Source of the DNA: Rusavskia elegans
Taxonomy: Eukaryota; Ascomycota; Lecanoromycetes; Teloschistales; Teloschistaceae
Assembly: GCA_011316305.1 (NCBI GenBank)
Contig: SAUG01000162.1
Coordinates: 1 to 64,000, forward strand
DNA: 64,000 nt
Direction of reading: 5' to 3'
The number at the start of each line of letters is the position of its first letter. Position 1 is the first letter of the stretch. Below, piece after piece: positions 45,387 through 57,058 of this stretch. Under the pieces are notes generated by a model, which did no database searches, was not told the origin of the DNA, and saw only the letters and a list, made by a program, of their open reading frames with translations. The translations under genes and the position numbers were made by a program.

Positions 45387-46956
45387 TTTGGGAAACGGAA
45401 AGGCTCTTCAGGTAGATAAATGTGTTGACGATATGCCTGACATGACGGCTACCCAGGTGGGCCTCATGGTTCTTTTGTAGCCCACTCTCAGCCTAATCTC
45501 GCGATGCACGGGACGGTAAACACAACGCTCAAACGCAAAGATGGTTTCACTGTGGTTGTCGAAGACAGAAATTTTAATAAAGAAAGGCTCGAGAGGATAA
45601 AACACACCAGCGGACCTGCGGCGATCGCGTGTACCATAAAATGTGGACACGGCCGGCCTGCGGATACAAGGAAACATGCGCAATTGGTGGGACGATTCTT
45701 GTTTGACGGATCTAGCATTATTGCGTCTGGTGGGTCTTGGGAGAGAAACAAATGCGAAACAATTACCTTGTCAGTCGGTACGTGAACAAGGCTGGTCAAT
45801 AGTGTAGACTAACACGGAGACTGGGTATCGATGATGGAAGTCCTCAGTCGCTCGAAGAGTCGGCATGCGTCAACTTATGGTGACCTCTATGTTTATATAG
45901 CACTGACTGAATACGATCGAATGATCAAGGTGGTACTGTAGACGTTCTCTGGAGGTCCAAGAATCGGGACTGGTACTCGGCCAACAATCGTTGTGTTGAC
46001 GTCTCAACTGACTCTTCCCAGGCTGCAGTCTAAAAGAATTGTACTGTAGAAGAAGGGTCAATCCTCAGAAAGATACGGATCGTCTTGCAAGTTGATCTTT
46101 CAAAGAGCATGTTTGACAGATGTGAAGTGGTGTTGCAGTGAGCAGGTCGGTAACGACTAACGGGCTGACTAATCGTTGACCTCGATAAGGCTAGTGTCAG
46201 GTCGACATATGATCCCTTCTTAAGCCTCATGACGTTCCGAATGCCAAACCAATCGAGAATTAAAATCCGATCTACCAACATGAGGGCACTTATGTTTTCA
46301 GCGAGCTGCTCAGCATCTATTTGTGGTTACATGCGATAAAACAATGTATGAAAATATGCGAGAGACACTGTTTATGGAAGCTCTCTATACCTTTGTACGA
46401 TCTCTTACACATCCGTTGCCACACTCAAACCTCTTCTGCTCTAAACATCTCTCGTTTTGTATCCCTGATACCTAATGCTAGCCATCTACGACCTCTTTTC
46501 TCTCCACTTACCAAATTCCGTTGCATCCCATCCGCCAACGCCTTGGGTAATGATGGGCTCTCCGTTTGTATACACTCACCTAAAGCCTATCCCACTCTCG
46601 TAATCCGCTTTGTGGCCAAAGTCCTGGTCGAGTCCGAAACTTTCTCCGATGTAGACGATGTGAAGCCTGTAAGAACAATAGACAGGTCGGTATTACCTTT
46701 AAAGACATGAGCCTCAACGGTATCGTAGGTTCAGGCGCCGATCCCAATCTAGGATTGCCAGCAGAGGCGGTACAACTTGACGATTGCGGAAGGTTATCAT
46801 TGGTTGGGTGTGATTGCCTCTTAGAAAGTCACACTACCTCAAACCTGACGATCTCTTATCACGGGCAGGGACTGAAGCTTGAGCCGTGTTCGATATGGAA
46901 AGGCCGGGTCTTGGGTCCATATGTCTGAGCTTATCTCCAGTTTGAAATGACATTCA
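45387..46956. other. gene-poor interval with one doubtful plus-strand frame
   Basis: An interrupted plus-strand coding-like stretch exists (46321-46675, then after a possible intron GTAAGA...AAAG a frame to 46928). It lacks a recognisable family, signal peptide or clean start. I do not annotate it as a gene. Confidence 0.35.
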
Positions 46957-47032
46957 GCCTGGGTAGCGTAACTGGTAACGCGTCAGCAATCTTAAATGCT
47001 GGAAATCCCGTGTTCGAGTCCGGGCCCGGGCA
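46957..47032 (+). tRNA. tRNA-like gene, anticodon uncertain (possibly a pseudo-tRNA)
   Basis: 76 bases fold like a tRNA. A 7-bp acceptor stem pairs GCCTGGG with CCCGGGC (one G-U), and a discriminator A follows. The D stem is GCGT/ACGC with an AACTGGTA loop. A-box TAGCGTAACTGG and B-box GTTCGAGTCC match pol III consensus exactly. A TTTT terminator follows at 47039-47042. Odd points: the anticodon arm fits best as 6 bp with an 8-base loop (TCAGCA...TGCTGG around ATCTTAAA), so CTT, TAA or other anticodons are possible, and the T stem has two mismatches. A degenerate tRNA or the head of a tRNA-derived SINE is a real alternative. Confidence 0.5.
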
Positions 47033-47042
47033 CATTTCTTTT

Positions 47043-49628
47043 GCAGCTTGTATTCGGTGGCAAGTCTGTATATTTGATAGAGTGCTCTATCCTGTGGGAT
47101 GGTCTGCTTGTGGTATGCTCGCTTGGCTGAGTCCAGGTCCAGTTGAAGAGATTGAGACGTTGGACCCTTATTGCCGTTTTGAGAAATCATGAGTTGCAGA
47201 TGTCTTGGTTGTTTTCCCGGCCCCCTCAGTAGGCAACCGTCTGGAAGGGGCCTCTTGATCGACTGACGATTATTCGAGGTGGCGCCAAGTGGCGTAGTTT
47301 CTGAAGCTGACTCGCACATGCCAGTAGAGATGTATAACGTTTGTATATGCGAGTCATCCGAGCCGTATTATCCTACTCGATTCACGCTCTCCGCCGTCTT
47401 CTTGCAGTCATGTCGTCAGATTTTGGATGAGGAGGAATCCAGGCGCAGCCGATGAATAATGACTTCAGGTCTGCGCCTCTGACCAGGGCACCCTCCAAGT
47501 CAACGATCCAAGGCGCAGCGGAGCGAGCCTGGAGCCTTTTGAGGAATGATGGCGTCGAAGAATCATGACAAGATCCATCGCCAAATCGAGGTTTTGGGTC
47601 TTGTGACGTCTGGCTTTAGAACGTGGGCTTCAAGCAGTCAAGAGGTCGGCAATGGTTATACATTTTGGAACGTGTAAAGAAAATTCCCGAAAAAGCCATG
47701 GCTGCGGGAGGCTTGGAAGCGCTCAAATGGGCTTCGGTTTAGAGTCTGGTGGGCCAAGGGAAAGCAGCAGCAGTTTCTGACCTCTTTCTGCGATCGTCAG
47801 GCACACCACCCGGGATGATGTTGCTGCTAGCAATGCGGCTTCCCTGCTGGTGACTGGGCCCAATGGCCAACGCCTCAAGCGCTCAAATCTGCGGCCGGCT
47901 TCCTGAGCCATCACACTGCCGGCTTCAACAGAAACACGGGTCGCAAATGAGGTTTGAGATGTGAAATAGCCGCCAAATGATTAGGTACTACTTAGTATCA
48001 TCGACTCAGCATAAGGTACCTTTTGTACTTAGAAACGACTAAGGCTTGCGCTTCGTAACCGAGATGCCACCAGCGCGTGAGTAGGTAGGGTTGCCACGAG
48101 GTCCACGACAGACCACGAGAAAGCAGTGCCGAATAAATGAGCTAGATGAAGACGATGCCTGGACGTGTCATGCATTCTTTGAACAAGACCCGATATGGCA
48201 CATATGAAATCATCTGACCATAGCAAAGCATTGTTGCCCGAACCTGTCTCGCCTGTCTGTCTGTTCGGGTATCATCCACTCCACGGACTGGTTGAAGAAA
48301 TGTCCAAATCGGAGAGAGTTATTGCAGAGGCCTATCAATTCACCGCGAGCCCGTTTCGTGCGCACGAACATGCAAGCCACAATGCCCGGAAAGGGGGAAT
48401 AAGAATCAACTTATCGATACACAGCAGCTCTTGAGATCCGGAAGGTCTCTCAGACTTTGGCGGTTGAGGTGTCATCGTTGCTGATTTTCCTTCCACATGT
48501 ACGGAGAAGTGAAACCGAGAGACCGATGGCACACATAACGATAACTCGATTGGGGCAATCGAATACGGAAAAGTTCCCCCTCATGTAGTACCCGTAGAGT
48601 TCGTGCAGGTGCGCATCAAAACAGCTTGGAGTCGAGGGTAAGGAACGATCAAACGACTGGTGCAAGCCAACGTTCCTTGGGGATTTGAGCCTTTTGAGGA
48701 ACGAATTGAGGCCGTCGATCTTTTCCCCGGCTGTCGGAATCTGGTCATGTATAGAAGCTTTTAGGCTGAGCCTCCGACTGTGGTGACTGGTCTGTTTATC
48801 GGCAGTGAAGCAAGCAGTGTCAACTTGATTCGCATAGTCATCCGTACCGGCTTCACACCACCTTCATCCTCTCCCCTTTCTTGCCCCTTGCACCATTCAC
48901 CCTCCACACCCCCCTACCTTCTTACCACCCAACCAGAGAGCACCACTCCCATTGTACCTACGTCGGCCCGTTGCGTGCAGTTTCTGTCCCCCAACTCGAT
49001 TTGATTGTGCCTCTCTTCCACACGCAAAACAGTCAGTCAGTAACCACACAATCATCACTCAACCATAACAATTCATCGCCACGCACTGCCTCCCCCGTCA
49101 GCATATCTGCACCACACAGTGACATGCCCTACAGCCGGCTTGGTAATCATAATCTCACCCATCTGCCAGCACGGCACGACTATATGCGGCTGCTGCTTGC
49201 GCATTGAGGGCGTGTTTCATCTTCTGGCCCTTTTCCTCACCACCCACCGATCCGCCACTCGCTCTCACTTCCTCGCTCGGCTGCCTCCACGTCAGCAACT
49301 TGCCCAGTCTGCACCCAATCTGTCAATGGCTACGTGATCTGGTCGACGGAAGATACCTCGATCTAATTCCGGAGAGAAAGAAGCTGAAGAGATCTACGCA
49401 GGGGACTGTGGCTGGCACCAAGGGGCTGCGGGAAGAAAGAAATTACATCTGTCCGATCCGTTCGAAGAACCCAAAGGCAACTATCTCAACCTCATCCCAC
49501 CTGGCTGTCATGTTGCTATAGCGCTCACGAGTTGGATGTTATCGGACAACGGTCTTCTGGCTGTGCGCCATCACCACCATCCCAAGACAACATCAACCAG
49601 CAAATCACGCAGGGCTTCCTCTTCCACA
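47043..49628. other. gene-poor interval and long leader of the kelch-like gene
   Basis: About 2.6 kb without a supported gene. Short frames exist throughout, none with a family match. The last 500 bases (49.1-49.6 kb) are CT-rich and are likely the 5' leader or promoter of the next gene. ATG triplets in the leader (for example 49536, in frame with the main gene) could give N-terminal extensions. Confidence 0.5.
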
Positions 49629-52064
49629 ATGTCAATACCACAACCACCAGTACCGCTCAGGAACCACTGCTCAGTAATTCACAACAACACCCTCTACACC
49701 TATCAGGCCGAAGCATTTCAATCACTGGGACTCCAGGGTGGAGGAGTATGGTCAAAATTGCCCATGGGCGTATCAACCAATGGCTCAACCTGCGTGACCG
49801 GCAAGGTGGGCGGAGAGGACTCTCTGTTCGTCCTCGGCGGCTCGACCGATGATTCGAAGAAAGACTATTCAGGCATGCAACGCTTCACCTTCAAGACGAA
49901 ACAGTGGGAAACCTGCGATCCAGCAGTCAAGGTCGCCAAAAACCGATTAAGGCATGGATCAGCCTTCCTTTCACAGTCATCCTCAATTCTCATCTATGGC
50001 GGTTCTCAAGATGGCGATCTGATTCGGTCATCGCAAACATTCGTCATCTCTGCCACTCCGCCATTCAACGTACAGGCTTTCAGCTCCGACGCGCCACCCG
50101 TCGTCAATCCGCTGATGATGCCTTGGAATACCAGCCATGCATTGATGTTGGGTGGAAACCCCGGAAACACAAACCTCTTCACTTTTGGACCCTTGGACGG
50201 ATGGCAGCAGCTGGATGTCAGTTTTAAGCAAGGCCTGCCCAACTCGAACCAGGTGCAAGCAACAATCATGGATGGAAGTGACGGCAGCAAGCTCCTAGAA
50301 GTATTCAACCTCGACACTTCACCAAATCAAATATCGACGCTACTACTACAGCCACCGACCGAGAAGACCACTACTAAACAACCTTCAGGGACGCAACCAT
50401 CACCTTCGTCAACGCCTACCTCTGGATCATCAAGGGAACGCAAGCGCGCAACATTGGCGGACCGGCCAGTCTACAACAGTACTCTAGCACCTCAATCGAC
50501 TCGTAACGGCTTCGCACTCGCTGCTGACCCACAAAGCGGACTAGTGATAGCCTCTGGCGGTAACAGCCAGGATCTTCTCTGTATTTTCAACCAAACCGGA
50601 AACCAATGGGTCGATGCTACTCAATTCTTCAGCTCCGGACAGCAGGATGTATCAGCGTCGCCAACTCAAGATGAATCACCTGCAGCCAGCCAGACCCAGG
50701 CCTCATCTCCATCTTCCGAACCTCCAGTCGATCGTACCAACACGCATCGCTCGCTGACTATACTGGGCGCCACCCTTGGCTCAATATTCGGCGTTGCAGC
50801 AATCCTTTTGCTTCTCTTACTCCTGCTTCGCTGTAAGCGAAGACGAAAGGATCAAAAACCGAGTCGTCGCCCTGGTGGCTGTGTGGAAGACAAGCACGAC
50901 ATGGATTTCATGGATAGAGGCGATGACAACATGCGAGGTGGCGGTGGCTCATACAGCCCTAAACACAAACATACACATTCGGGAAATTCTACAGCGTCTG
51001 CGAATGCCCAGTCTCGAGCGGCATCTGCCCAGAGCAAGCGAGGTGCTCCTCACAAAGCCAGCGGCAGTAATGGCAGTGCCAAATCCTTATTCTCACGTGC
51101 AAAATCTCCCACGCACGCCCCTCCAGTCATCTCCGAACCCATCATGAGTCCTCCTCCGGGCCAACGAAGTTTCAGTAGCCAGCCAGTGACATCGCCAGAG
51201 CCACAATCCGAACAAAGGACCGACGCCGGCTGGTCCAAGTATTGGGCTCATAACAGCAACACGAACTTCGGCTCCAACGGAATCAATCGGCATGAATCGG
51301 CCGCCTCTCGACCTACAACCTATACCTCCAATTCCCAATCAGACTACACCACTTCTTCACCACATCCTCACGAATCAGCCGAAGTAGAACCCCTCAACAT
51401 CCGCGCCTCTCAAATACCTCGGAATTCACGTGTCGTCTCCCCAACTTCAGGTCTTCCGTTGCCCGGTCTTGCAGTCACTCATTCGAACCACGGTATAGTC
51501 GGGCCTGAGCCACCTTCGCCCACGCCTTCCACCATGGTCAGCGATATCGACGAGGACGACGAATACCGCCTCCACAATCCTTCCAGCAACGAAGGCCAGG
51601 ATAGCTGGACCCCTGTGCAGACATCCGAGCGTGGCAGTACTTGGACCGATCCCCGTGTAAGTAGCGTCTATGCCGATAGCACGGTCTATCCTCACCCTGG
51701 CGAACGGGTACGAATACCCAACTTCCCTGGTGTACCTGGCAGCCGTCAACCAAGCAACAACCCTAGCAACGATCCCGGTCGAGGAATGAGGAGCACAGCA
51801 GCCCGAGATTTTGGTCGGGGTGCTCCGGACTCTTTTGATGAAGAAAGACCGTTGCCTGGAGTCGGCGCCCGTAGTGAATGGGGTCAGCAGGAGCGGGATC
51901 GAATGGCGAGGTTAGAGCCGTATAGACTGCAGGCGGACACAACTGCGAGATACGGACAGCCCGAAACTCGAACGTCCCCTCGCCGACCAGACGAACTGGG
52001 CCCGAGAGGCAGGGGAGGAACGGAAACAGAAGACATGAGCTGGTTGAATCTCGGACCTAGATGA
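49629..52064 (+). CDS. kelch-like single-pass membrane protein, 811 aa
   Basis: Chosen start ATG 49629 gives an MSIPQPPVPLRNHCSVIHNNTLYTYQ opening matching a conserved fungal family (shown in parts). The upstream in-frame ATG (49536) adds 31 residues that are low complexity. The extracellular or luminal part has kelch-like beta repeats (LFVLGGSTDD, SILIYGGSQDGDL, ALMLGGNPG, VIASGGN). A Ser/Thr/Pro-rich stalk and a single transmembrane helix follow at about residues 375-397 (LTILGATLGSIFGVAAILLLLLLL, then RCKRRRK as cytosolic stop-transfer). The cytosolic tail of about 400 residues is disordered, Ser/Pro-rich, and carries many potential phosphosites. No signal peptide is seen. Family members are often mislabelled as splicing factor CLF1. 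A surface sensor or polarity role is inference. Confidence 0.78.
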   Translation: MSIPQPPVPLRNHCSVIHNNTLYTYQAEAFQSLGLQGGGVWSKLPMGVSTNGSTCVTGKVGGEDSLFVLGGSTDDSKKDYSGMQRFTFKTKQWETCDPAVKVAKNRLRHGSAFLSQSSSILIYGGSQDGDLIRSSQTFVISATPPFNVQAFSSDAPPVVNPLMMPWNTSHALMLGGNPGNTNLFTFGPLDGWQQLDVSFKQGLPNSNQVQATIMDGSDGSKLLEVFNLDTSPNQISTLLLQPPTEKTTTKQPSGTQPSPSSTPTSGSSRERKRATLADRPVYNSTLAPQSTRNGFALAADPQSGLVIASGGNSQDLLCIFNQTGNQWVDATQFFSSGQQDVSASPTQDESPAASQTQASSPSSEPPVDRTNTHRSLTILGATLGSIFGVAAILLLLLLLLRCKRRRKDQKPSRRPGGCVEDKHDMDFMDRGDDNMRGGGGSYSPKHKHTHSGNSTASANAQSRAASAQSKRGAPHKASGSNGSAKSLFSRAKSPTHAPPVISEPIMSPPPGQRSFSSQPVTSPEPQSEQRTDAGWSKYWAHNSNTNFGSNGINRHESAASRPTTYTSNSQSDYTTSSPHPHESAEVEPLNIRASQIPRNSRVVSPTSGLPLPGLAVTHSNHGIVGPEPPSPTPSTMVSDIDEDDEYRLHNPSSNEGQDSWTPVQTSERGSTWTDPRVSSVYADSTVYPHPGERVRIPNFPGVPGSRQPSNNPSNDPGRGMRSTAARDFGRGAPDSFDEERPLPGVGARSEWGQQERDRMARLEPYRLQADTTARYGQPETRTSPRRPDELGPRGRGGTETEDMSWLNLGPR

Positions 52065-52730
52065 AAGACTCTGATCGAGAGGGTTCCCCAGTTGCACAGC
52101 CCACGATCAAGTCATATACCCTACCGTGAGGACGGAGGTACCCGAGTGTCATACTAACCAAACCCAGATCGTGTGAACCACGACTTCTCATTTCTTGTAT
52201 CTATGTTGTCTTTGGTGCATCATCACTCGCATGGCGCTGGGAGCATCAGCGAAGGAGCTACATTTCTTACACTCTTTTGTACCACTATATATAGCCATTG
52301 CATGGACGGTATACCTTAATCTCGCAGGACGGACTTTGTACGATCAGAGGATGGAAAACCAAAAGCAGGGAGAGGATGGGGAGATGTATTATGACGAACG
52401 AGAATCGTTCTTGATATCCTGAGGACAGGATAGTTGCCGAATAGAAGGGCAACGGAAACCCGTTTACACAAAGCAGAAGGATGTGTAGTCGAGATGCTTG
52501 TATAGCTGGTATGAGACGAGATGAAAACGAAAGTTCAAGATTCATCCAAAAGAAATTCCTCGTAATCCCATATCGATTAATATGCTCCGCGGTGCAAATA
52601 GGTCGCATTCCGGCATCCAAGGCAATCTTACAATGGCATTCAAGTCACTCGACAGCCTTGGCCCTTGACCTGCAACTCTCTCGCCCTTCAACAAACATCC
52701 ACCACCATCTCCCTTCCCTTTCAACCCGCA
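52065..52730. other. spacer between kelch-like gene and COX19
   Basis: About 670 bp. Contains presumed 3' UTR and the COX19 promoter. No gene supported. Confidence 0.5.
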
Positions 52731-53314
52731 ATGAGTTTCGGCGGCCCCGGCGGCCTCCAGAAGACCTCCAAGCCTATCCCGCCTGAACGTGGTAGTTTCC
52801 CTTTAGAGTCTGTCCGCACTCATTCATTCATTCCCATTCGCCCCATGCTCCATCGACTCTAATGCTAACTATGGTTTCTTATATCTATAGTCACGACGGT
52901 ATGTCTTTCATCTACGTCTTCCGATCATTCCTCTTGGGTTGTATTGAGAGGAGGGAGGGGGGAAGGGAAAGAAAAGTCCTGAGCACAGACATGGGTTGAT
53001 GGGAGAATACAGGGGAATGCAAACCCATCATCGCCGGCTACCTGCAATGTTTGCGACGAGCGAGAGGCACGAATGAGGAGGGGTGTCGGATGTTGGCGAA
53101 GGAGTATTTGAAATGTCGCATGGAGCAGTATGTCTTTCTTCCTCTACCTACGTCTAGGGATTGTGGGGAGAGGGGGAGTGGGGAAGAAGAGGGATTGCTG
53201 ATGGGAGGATAGTAATCTTATGGCGCCGGATGAGTTGAAGAATCTAGGTAGGTGGGCTTGGGGGTTGTAGAGTTTGGAGGGGCTGATGGGTTTTTAGGAT
53301 TCGCGGAGGAGTAG
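52731..53314 (+). CDS. COX19: COX19, twin CX9C copper/complex IV assembly factor, 83 aa
   Basis: Five exons: 52731-52807, 52891-52898 (an 8-nt microexon), 53013-53127, 53213-53247 and 53298-53314. Joined, it reads MSFGGPGGLQKTSKPIPPERGSFPLDHDGECKPIIAGYLQC (in parts), then CRMLAKEYLKC and NLMAPDELKNLGF. Both Cys pairs have exactly nine residues between them, the twin CX9C signature oxidised by Mia40 in the intermembrane space. Cox19 helps deliver copper for cytochrome c oxidase through Cox11. The microexon is required to restore LDHDGEC, which supports it. Donor of intron 1 is GTCTGT (unusual). Length matches the family (about 80-90 aa). Confidence 0.93.
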
Positions 53315-54537
53315 AAGAAGGAGATACTGGAGCAGGAAGAGGAGGGGAAGGGAGGTGGGAAGAAGGAGGGCAGTAGGGATGTTAAGAATGCGAGATGAAC
53401 TGTTTGGTGCTATATCTGGTGAAAGGTCTGAAGGCATCGGGGCGTTGGAGTGGGAGAGATGGGCAGCTACGAGGTTGGGAGTACAACGCTCTTGATCGTC
53501 AGCTTCAAAGGCTGTTGGCTGGGCCGGGAGGCACTTGGATCGAGGGAAAAGACAAGAATGGTGGATGGTAGGGAGGCTCGCGGCGAGCAGAATCGTTTGG
53601 ACACTTCGACTTGGCGAATTGGGCACGACTGCCAGCCAAATCGGATGCCATGGCAATGCATGAGACTATAGGCTTAGTGTCCGGGGTTTTCTGCTCACCG
53701 CGAGGAAGGGCAGTGCGCGGATTGGAGGTGGCCTCTGTTGAAGAGCTCAGTGATGGAAGCAGTGACTGACGGGGCAACCTAAGGTCCTCCAGGACTGGAT
53801 GGATGGGAGCGAGATCGCGGAGGCCAATCTTGAGAGCCTGCAGGTGAACGATGCTGGACTAAGCAATACCTCATCAGATAGACGTATGGGCAATGGAAGA
53901 CCTCAACAGAATATCAATCTTTCCTCCATTCGATCGCATATAGCAACCTCAATGATGAAAAGATGAACCTCTTGCGAGGTGATGAATGAGATCAAAAATT
54001 CCCCCAGTGACGAGCCCGAAGACTAGTCAATGAACCTCGTCGCCGCGCTGTGCAATGCAGGATTCGGTTCATGAAAACGGTATACTTGATCACCGTTATT
54101 CCCAAGAAGGTAAGTATGAAGAGAAAACAAAATGTGTGAGGAAGGATGGCGGGTTTATATAGGAATTGGGAGCGCCGGGTAGGTGATGGGGGCGGGAGGT
54201 TAAGCGAGGGGACTTAGTCGTTTTGACCAAGTTTACCATCATCGGAAATTGATTTTCTGTCACCCACAGCAACCATCGAGTTCGTCCCTGAGAATTTAGT
54301 ACCCTGCCATATCGTCGTTGTCTTTATTAATCTACAAACATGCTGTTAAACTCTGTGAAGGCTGTACAGTCAAGATCTAACCGATGGGCATCTAGACTGC
54401 AGAGCTGAAAGCAGCCTCGGAGGTCGCAAGTGGGAGCTGTGATACGCCGACCGCCAGGATATCAGGACTACAATTGTTCCTCAGAGGTACACTCAAGGAA
54501 ACTGCGCTCAACCTCCTCAGCTCGGTCATGCAATCTG
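53315..54537. other. spacer, no supported gene
   Basis: About 1.2 kb. Several minus-strand low-complexity frames occur near 53.4-53.8 kb, without family match. Probably the NPR3 promoter and unexplained sequence. Confidence 0.5.
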
Positions 54538-56767
54538 ATGGCGACAGATGTGTTGCCTCCCAATCCATGTCTTTTGGCTATCTTGCTGGTTGTGAAGATC
54601 AATTCAGAGCCTCGTATGGTCTTCCATTATCCACCACGACCGGGCCAAGACAATACCCACTTTACTCGCTATCTGGCTGCGCAGGACCGTGACAAAGACG
54701 GCTCAAGCTCTACCGATGATGACAGCACCAGCTCTCAAGACGAAGAAGTAGCGGCCAAAATCAAATCCAAGGAGTCCAAGACTGGAGACAACACCCCCGA
54801 GCTTGATGTCGAAGAAACCGGCTCAGTCTCCCCGGAGAAGAACGACATCTGGAAGGACCAATATGGGAAGCCCAAGTGGAATGATGTCTTTGGTCTCCGG
54901 TCTCACGGACTGGCTAGGTTGCTGTGTCCACCGCCTACGTCGCATAAGCAGAGGTTTGAAATGAGTATCGACGACAAGGTCTTCGTTGGTCGGCCTATCT
55001 TCGCACGAGAAGGGGAGGAATGGAAGAAGAAGAAAGAAGAGCGTAAGAGAAGGGATCGGAAATCGGGTACTGACAGTGACATCACAGGGGCGCAGGAGAA
55101 GGCAACGGCGAGTGAAAGTCTTGATTCCTCCGTTCAAGAGACGGACAACTCTACAGCCGTGTCGGATTTCGGGGAAACATCCGGTGATGGTCTCGAAATT
55201 CGCAAGGAGGCATCCGCAGCGTCCAGAGCGGATCAGCATTTCATGGCTGGCAAAGAGAAGTTCCCAGAAGAGCAATCCAAGCCCAAAAAGAAGAATACAC
55301 TCAACATGTTTCACGTCGTATTTGTTCTGAATCCCCCTCCTCTGGAATACCATCTTCGAGTGAAAGAGATGTATGACCATGTCATCAAGAAATTTTCCAA
55401 GATCTTGAAACGGGAGCAGGCTCACTCGGCTTATGTTTTGCGAGAGATCTCTGCAATGTTCAAGGATACACCAAAAATGAAGGGCCCACACAGTGAGGCG
55501 AATGCGAAGTACACACATGGTCGTTGGCTGACAATCTGCAGGCGAAGATCAGACACTGGCGACTTTGTATCACAGGTACTTGTCTCAGTCGACCCTTGCC
55601 AGAGCAATATCCGTCATATACAATAACATCTCAGTCTCCCGCATCGCCCATGTCAACCTTACCCATCAGTCTTCACCATCCTTCCAGATCCCCATCCCCA
55701 CTTCTATCTCTGTACTACCTGGTCCATTATCGCCCCAAATGCCCGGCGTGTGGTTGACTACAGCTACCTCCTTCCTTGCCGATGACGATATGAATATGAC
55801 AAGTTCACAACTGGCTTCTCACTTTACTCTTCTCCTTCTCTCCGATCTTTCTACTATCTTATCAGATATCAATGATACCAATTCTCCACTGAGCGCTCCT
55901 TTGACACACTACCTTCAGGTCTCAAAACCTACAAAGTCTTTTGTTCAAATCTCTCAGTCATCCGGCATCCCTTTGCCTGACATTCAGTTCATGGCCTCCC
56001 ATCTTGTCTATTGGCGCAAAGCTCGTGCTATACCTCCACTCCACCAGCGTGATGCCTACATTGTATCTCCCAATGCCGACATGTCGAAGCTGGTGTCCGC
56101 TTCCTCGAAGTTTGCAAAGGCACATCCAGCTCTACCATCTCTCCCCAAGATACTGAACCTCCTTTCCACGCCAAGAGCATACTCTACACTCATCCCAAGC
56201 AAAGACCACAAGGAAGCATTTATGAATATCCTGGCGTGGCTACTGCGTGATGGCTGGGTAACCCAGCTCAGGACCTTCGTCTGGGTTCGAGTACCGTCGC
56301 ACATCAAAGAAATCGTCGAGAGTCAGGGTGAGCCGGACAGGAGCTTGGAATCTTCGATGGAGCTGCCACCAAGAAGGAACAATACCGAGGAGGGGAAAGA
56401 ATTCAAAGGCACTCTTGCCGTACCTCAACCGCCATCGCCAACGTCCAGTACGACTAGCACGCATACCACCATTCCCTTCCGCACATCCCAGGATCCTTCG
56501 AACCCACCACCAGCGCCGTCTCTGATACAGAATCCAAGACAAGCTTCGGGTGTTTCGTCGAGATGGTTGGCTGCGATATCTATTCACGTCTTGAAGACCC
56601 AAGGGGTAGAGGGTCAGAAGGCCTGGAATCGGTGTTTGAAGTATTTCGACGGCAAGCATGCGATTGAGATGATTACGGTCCAAGAGAATTGGAAGAGGAA
56701 GAGGATTGCGGAATTCATTGCTGGGTGGGAGGCTGAGGGGTTGTTGCTCAGGGGGAGGCATTGGTAA
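54538..56767 (+). CDS. NPR3: NPR3, SEACIT/GATOR1 subunit that inhibits TORC1, 726 aa
   Basis: Exons 54538-55492 and 55542-56767 (49-bp intron with GGCTGAC branch). Starts MATDVLPPNPCLLAILLVVKINSEPRMVFHYPP (longin-like start, given in parts). It contains NDVFGLRSHGLARLLCPP and MFHVVFVLNPPPLEYHLRVKEMYDHVIKKFSK; after the junction LSQSTLARAISVIYNNISVSRIAHVNL, later AFMNILAWLLRDGWVTQLRTFVWVRVP and a C-terminal winged helix (RCLKYFDGKHAIEMI, AEGLLLRGRHW). In yeast Npr2-Npr3-Iml1 is a GAP for Gtr1 and switches off TORC1 under amino-acid limitation. The lysine-rich linker is typical. A second open frame starts 3 bases after its stop (see findings). Confidence 0.93.
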
Positions 56768-56770
56768 ACC

Positions 56771-57058
56771 ATGGCTTTGGTCGAGAAAGCAAAAGACCTC
56801 AAGCCTTTGGAAACAGGAGAGACATCCCTATCCTTACCAGAGGACTCGGGCCTTAACCTATATGGGCTGGAGAGCGGCCTCGCTGGAGCCGAGAGGGGCG
56901 ACTTGCATGCTTTCTTATCAACCATCCGGAAATTTCTAGCTCAACCATCTCTATGGGAATATACCTCGATTCATTTAGGACCCAGAGACGTGCCATCTAT
57001 CAGTATATTTGACGTCGAAGCCCAAATGCATAGCATTCTGCCAAGTCCAAAATACTGA
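56771..57058 (+). CDS. possible 95-aa downstream open frame in the NPR3 3' region
   Basis: ATG begins 3 bases after the NPR3 stop in a strong Kozak-like context (ACCATGG). The product of 95 residues has a balanced composition (for example SLPEDSGLNLYGLESGLAGAE, in parts) with no repeats, but no family, signal or membrane segment is recognised. It may be a chance frame in a 3' UTR, a translated downstream ORF, or the end of an older longer NPR3. Low confidence as a gene. Confidence 0.25.
   Translation: MALVEKAKDLKPLETGETSLSLPEDSGLNLYGLESGLAGAERGDLHAFLSTIRKFLAQPSLWEYTSIHLGPRDVPSISIFDVEAQMHSILPSPKY

Noticed and set aside
46321..46928. Possible two-exon gene in the 45-49 kb gap
   Set aside because: No start codon of quality, no family similarity, uncertain splice sites; too weak to annotate.
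49204..49521. 105-codon frame upstream of the kelch-like gene
   Set aside because: Lies in the probable leader, no similarity, stop before the main start; treated as leader sequence.
53294..53777. Minus-strand frames of 90-120 codons behind COX19
   Set aside because: Leu/Pro/Ser noise, overlap with the last COX19 exon, no conserved motif.
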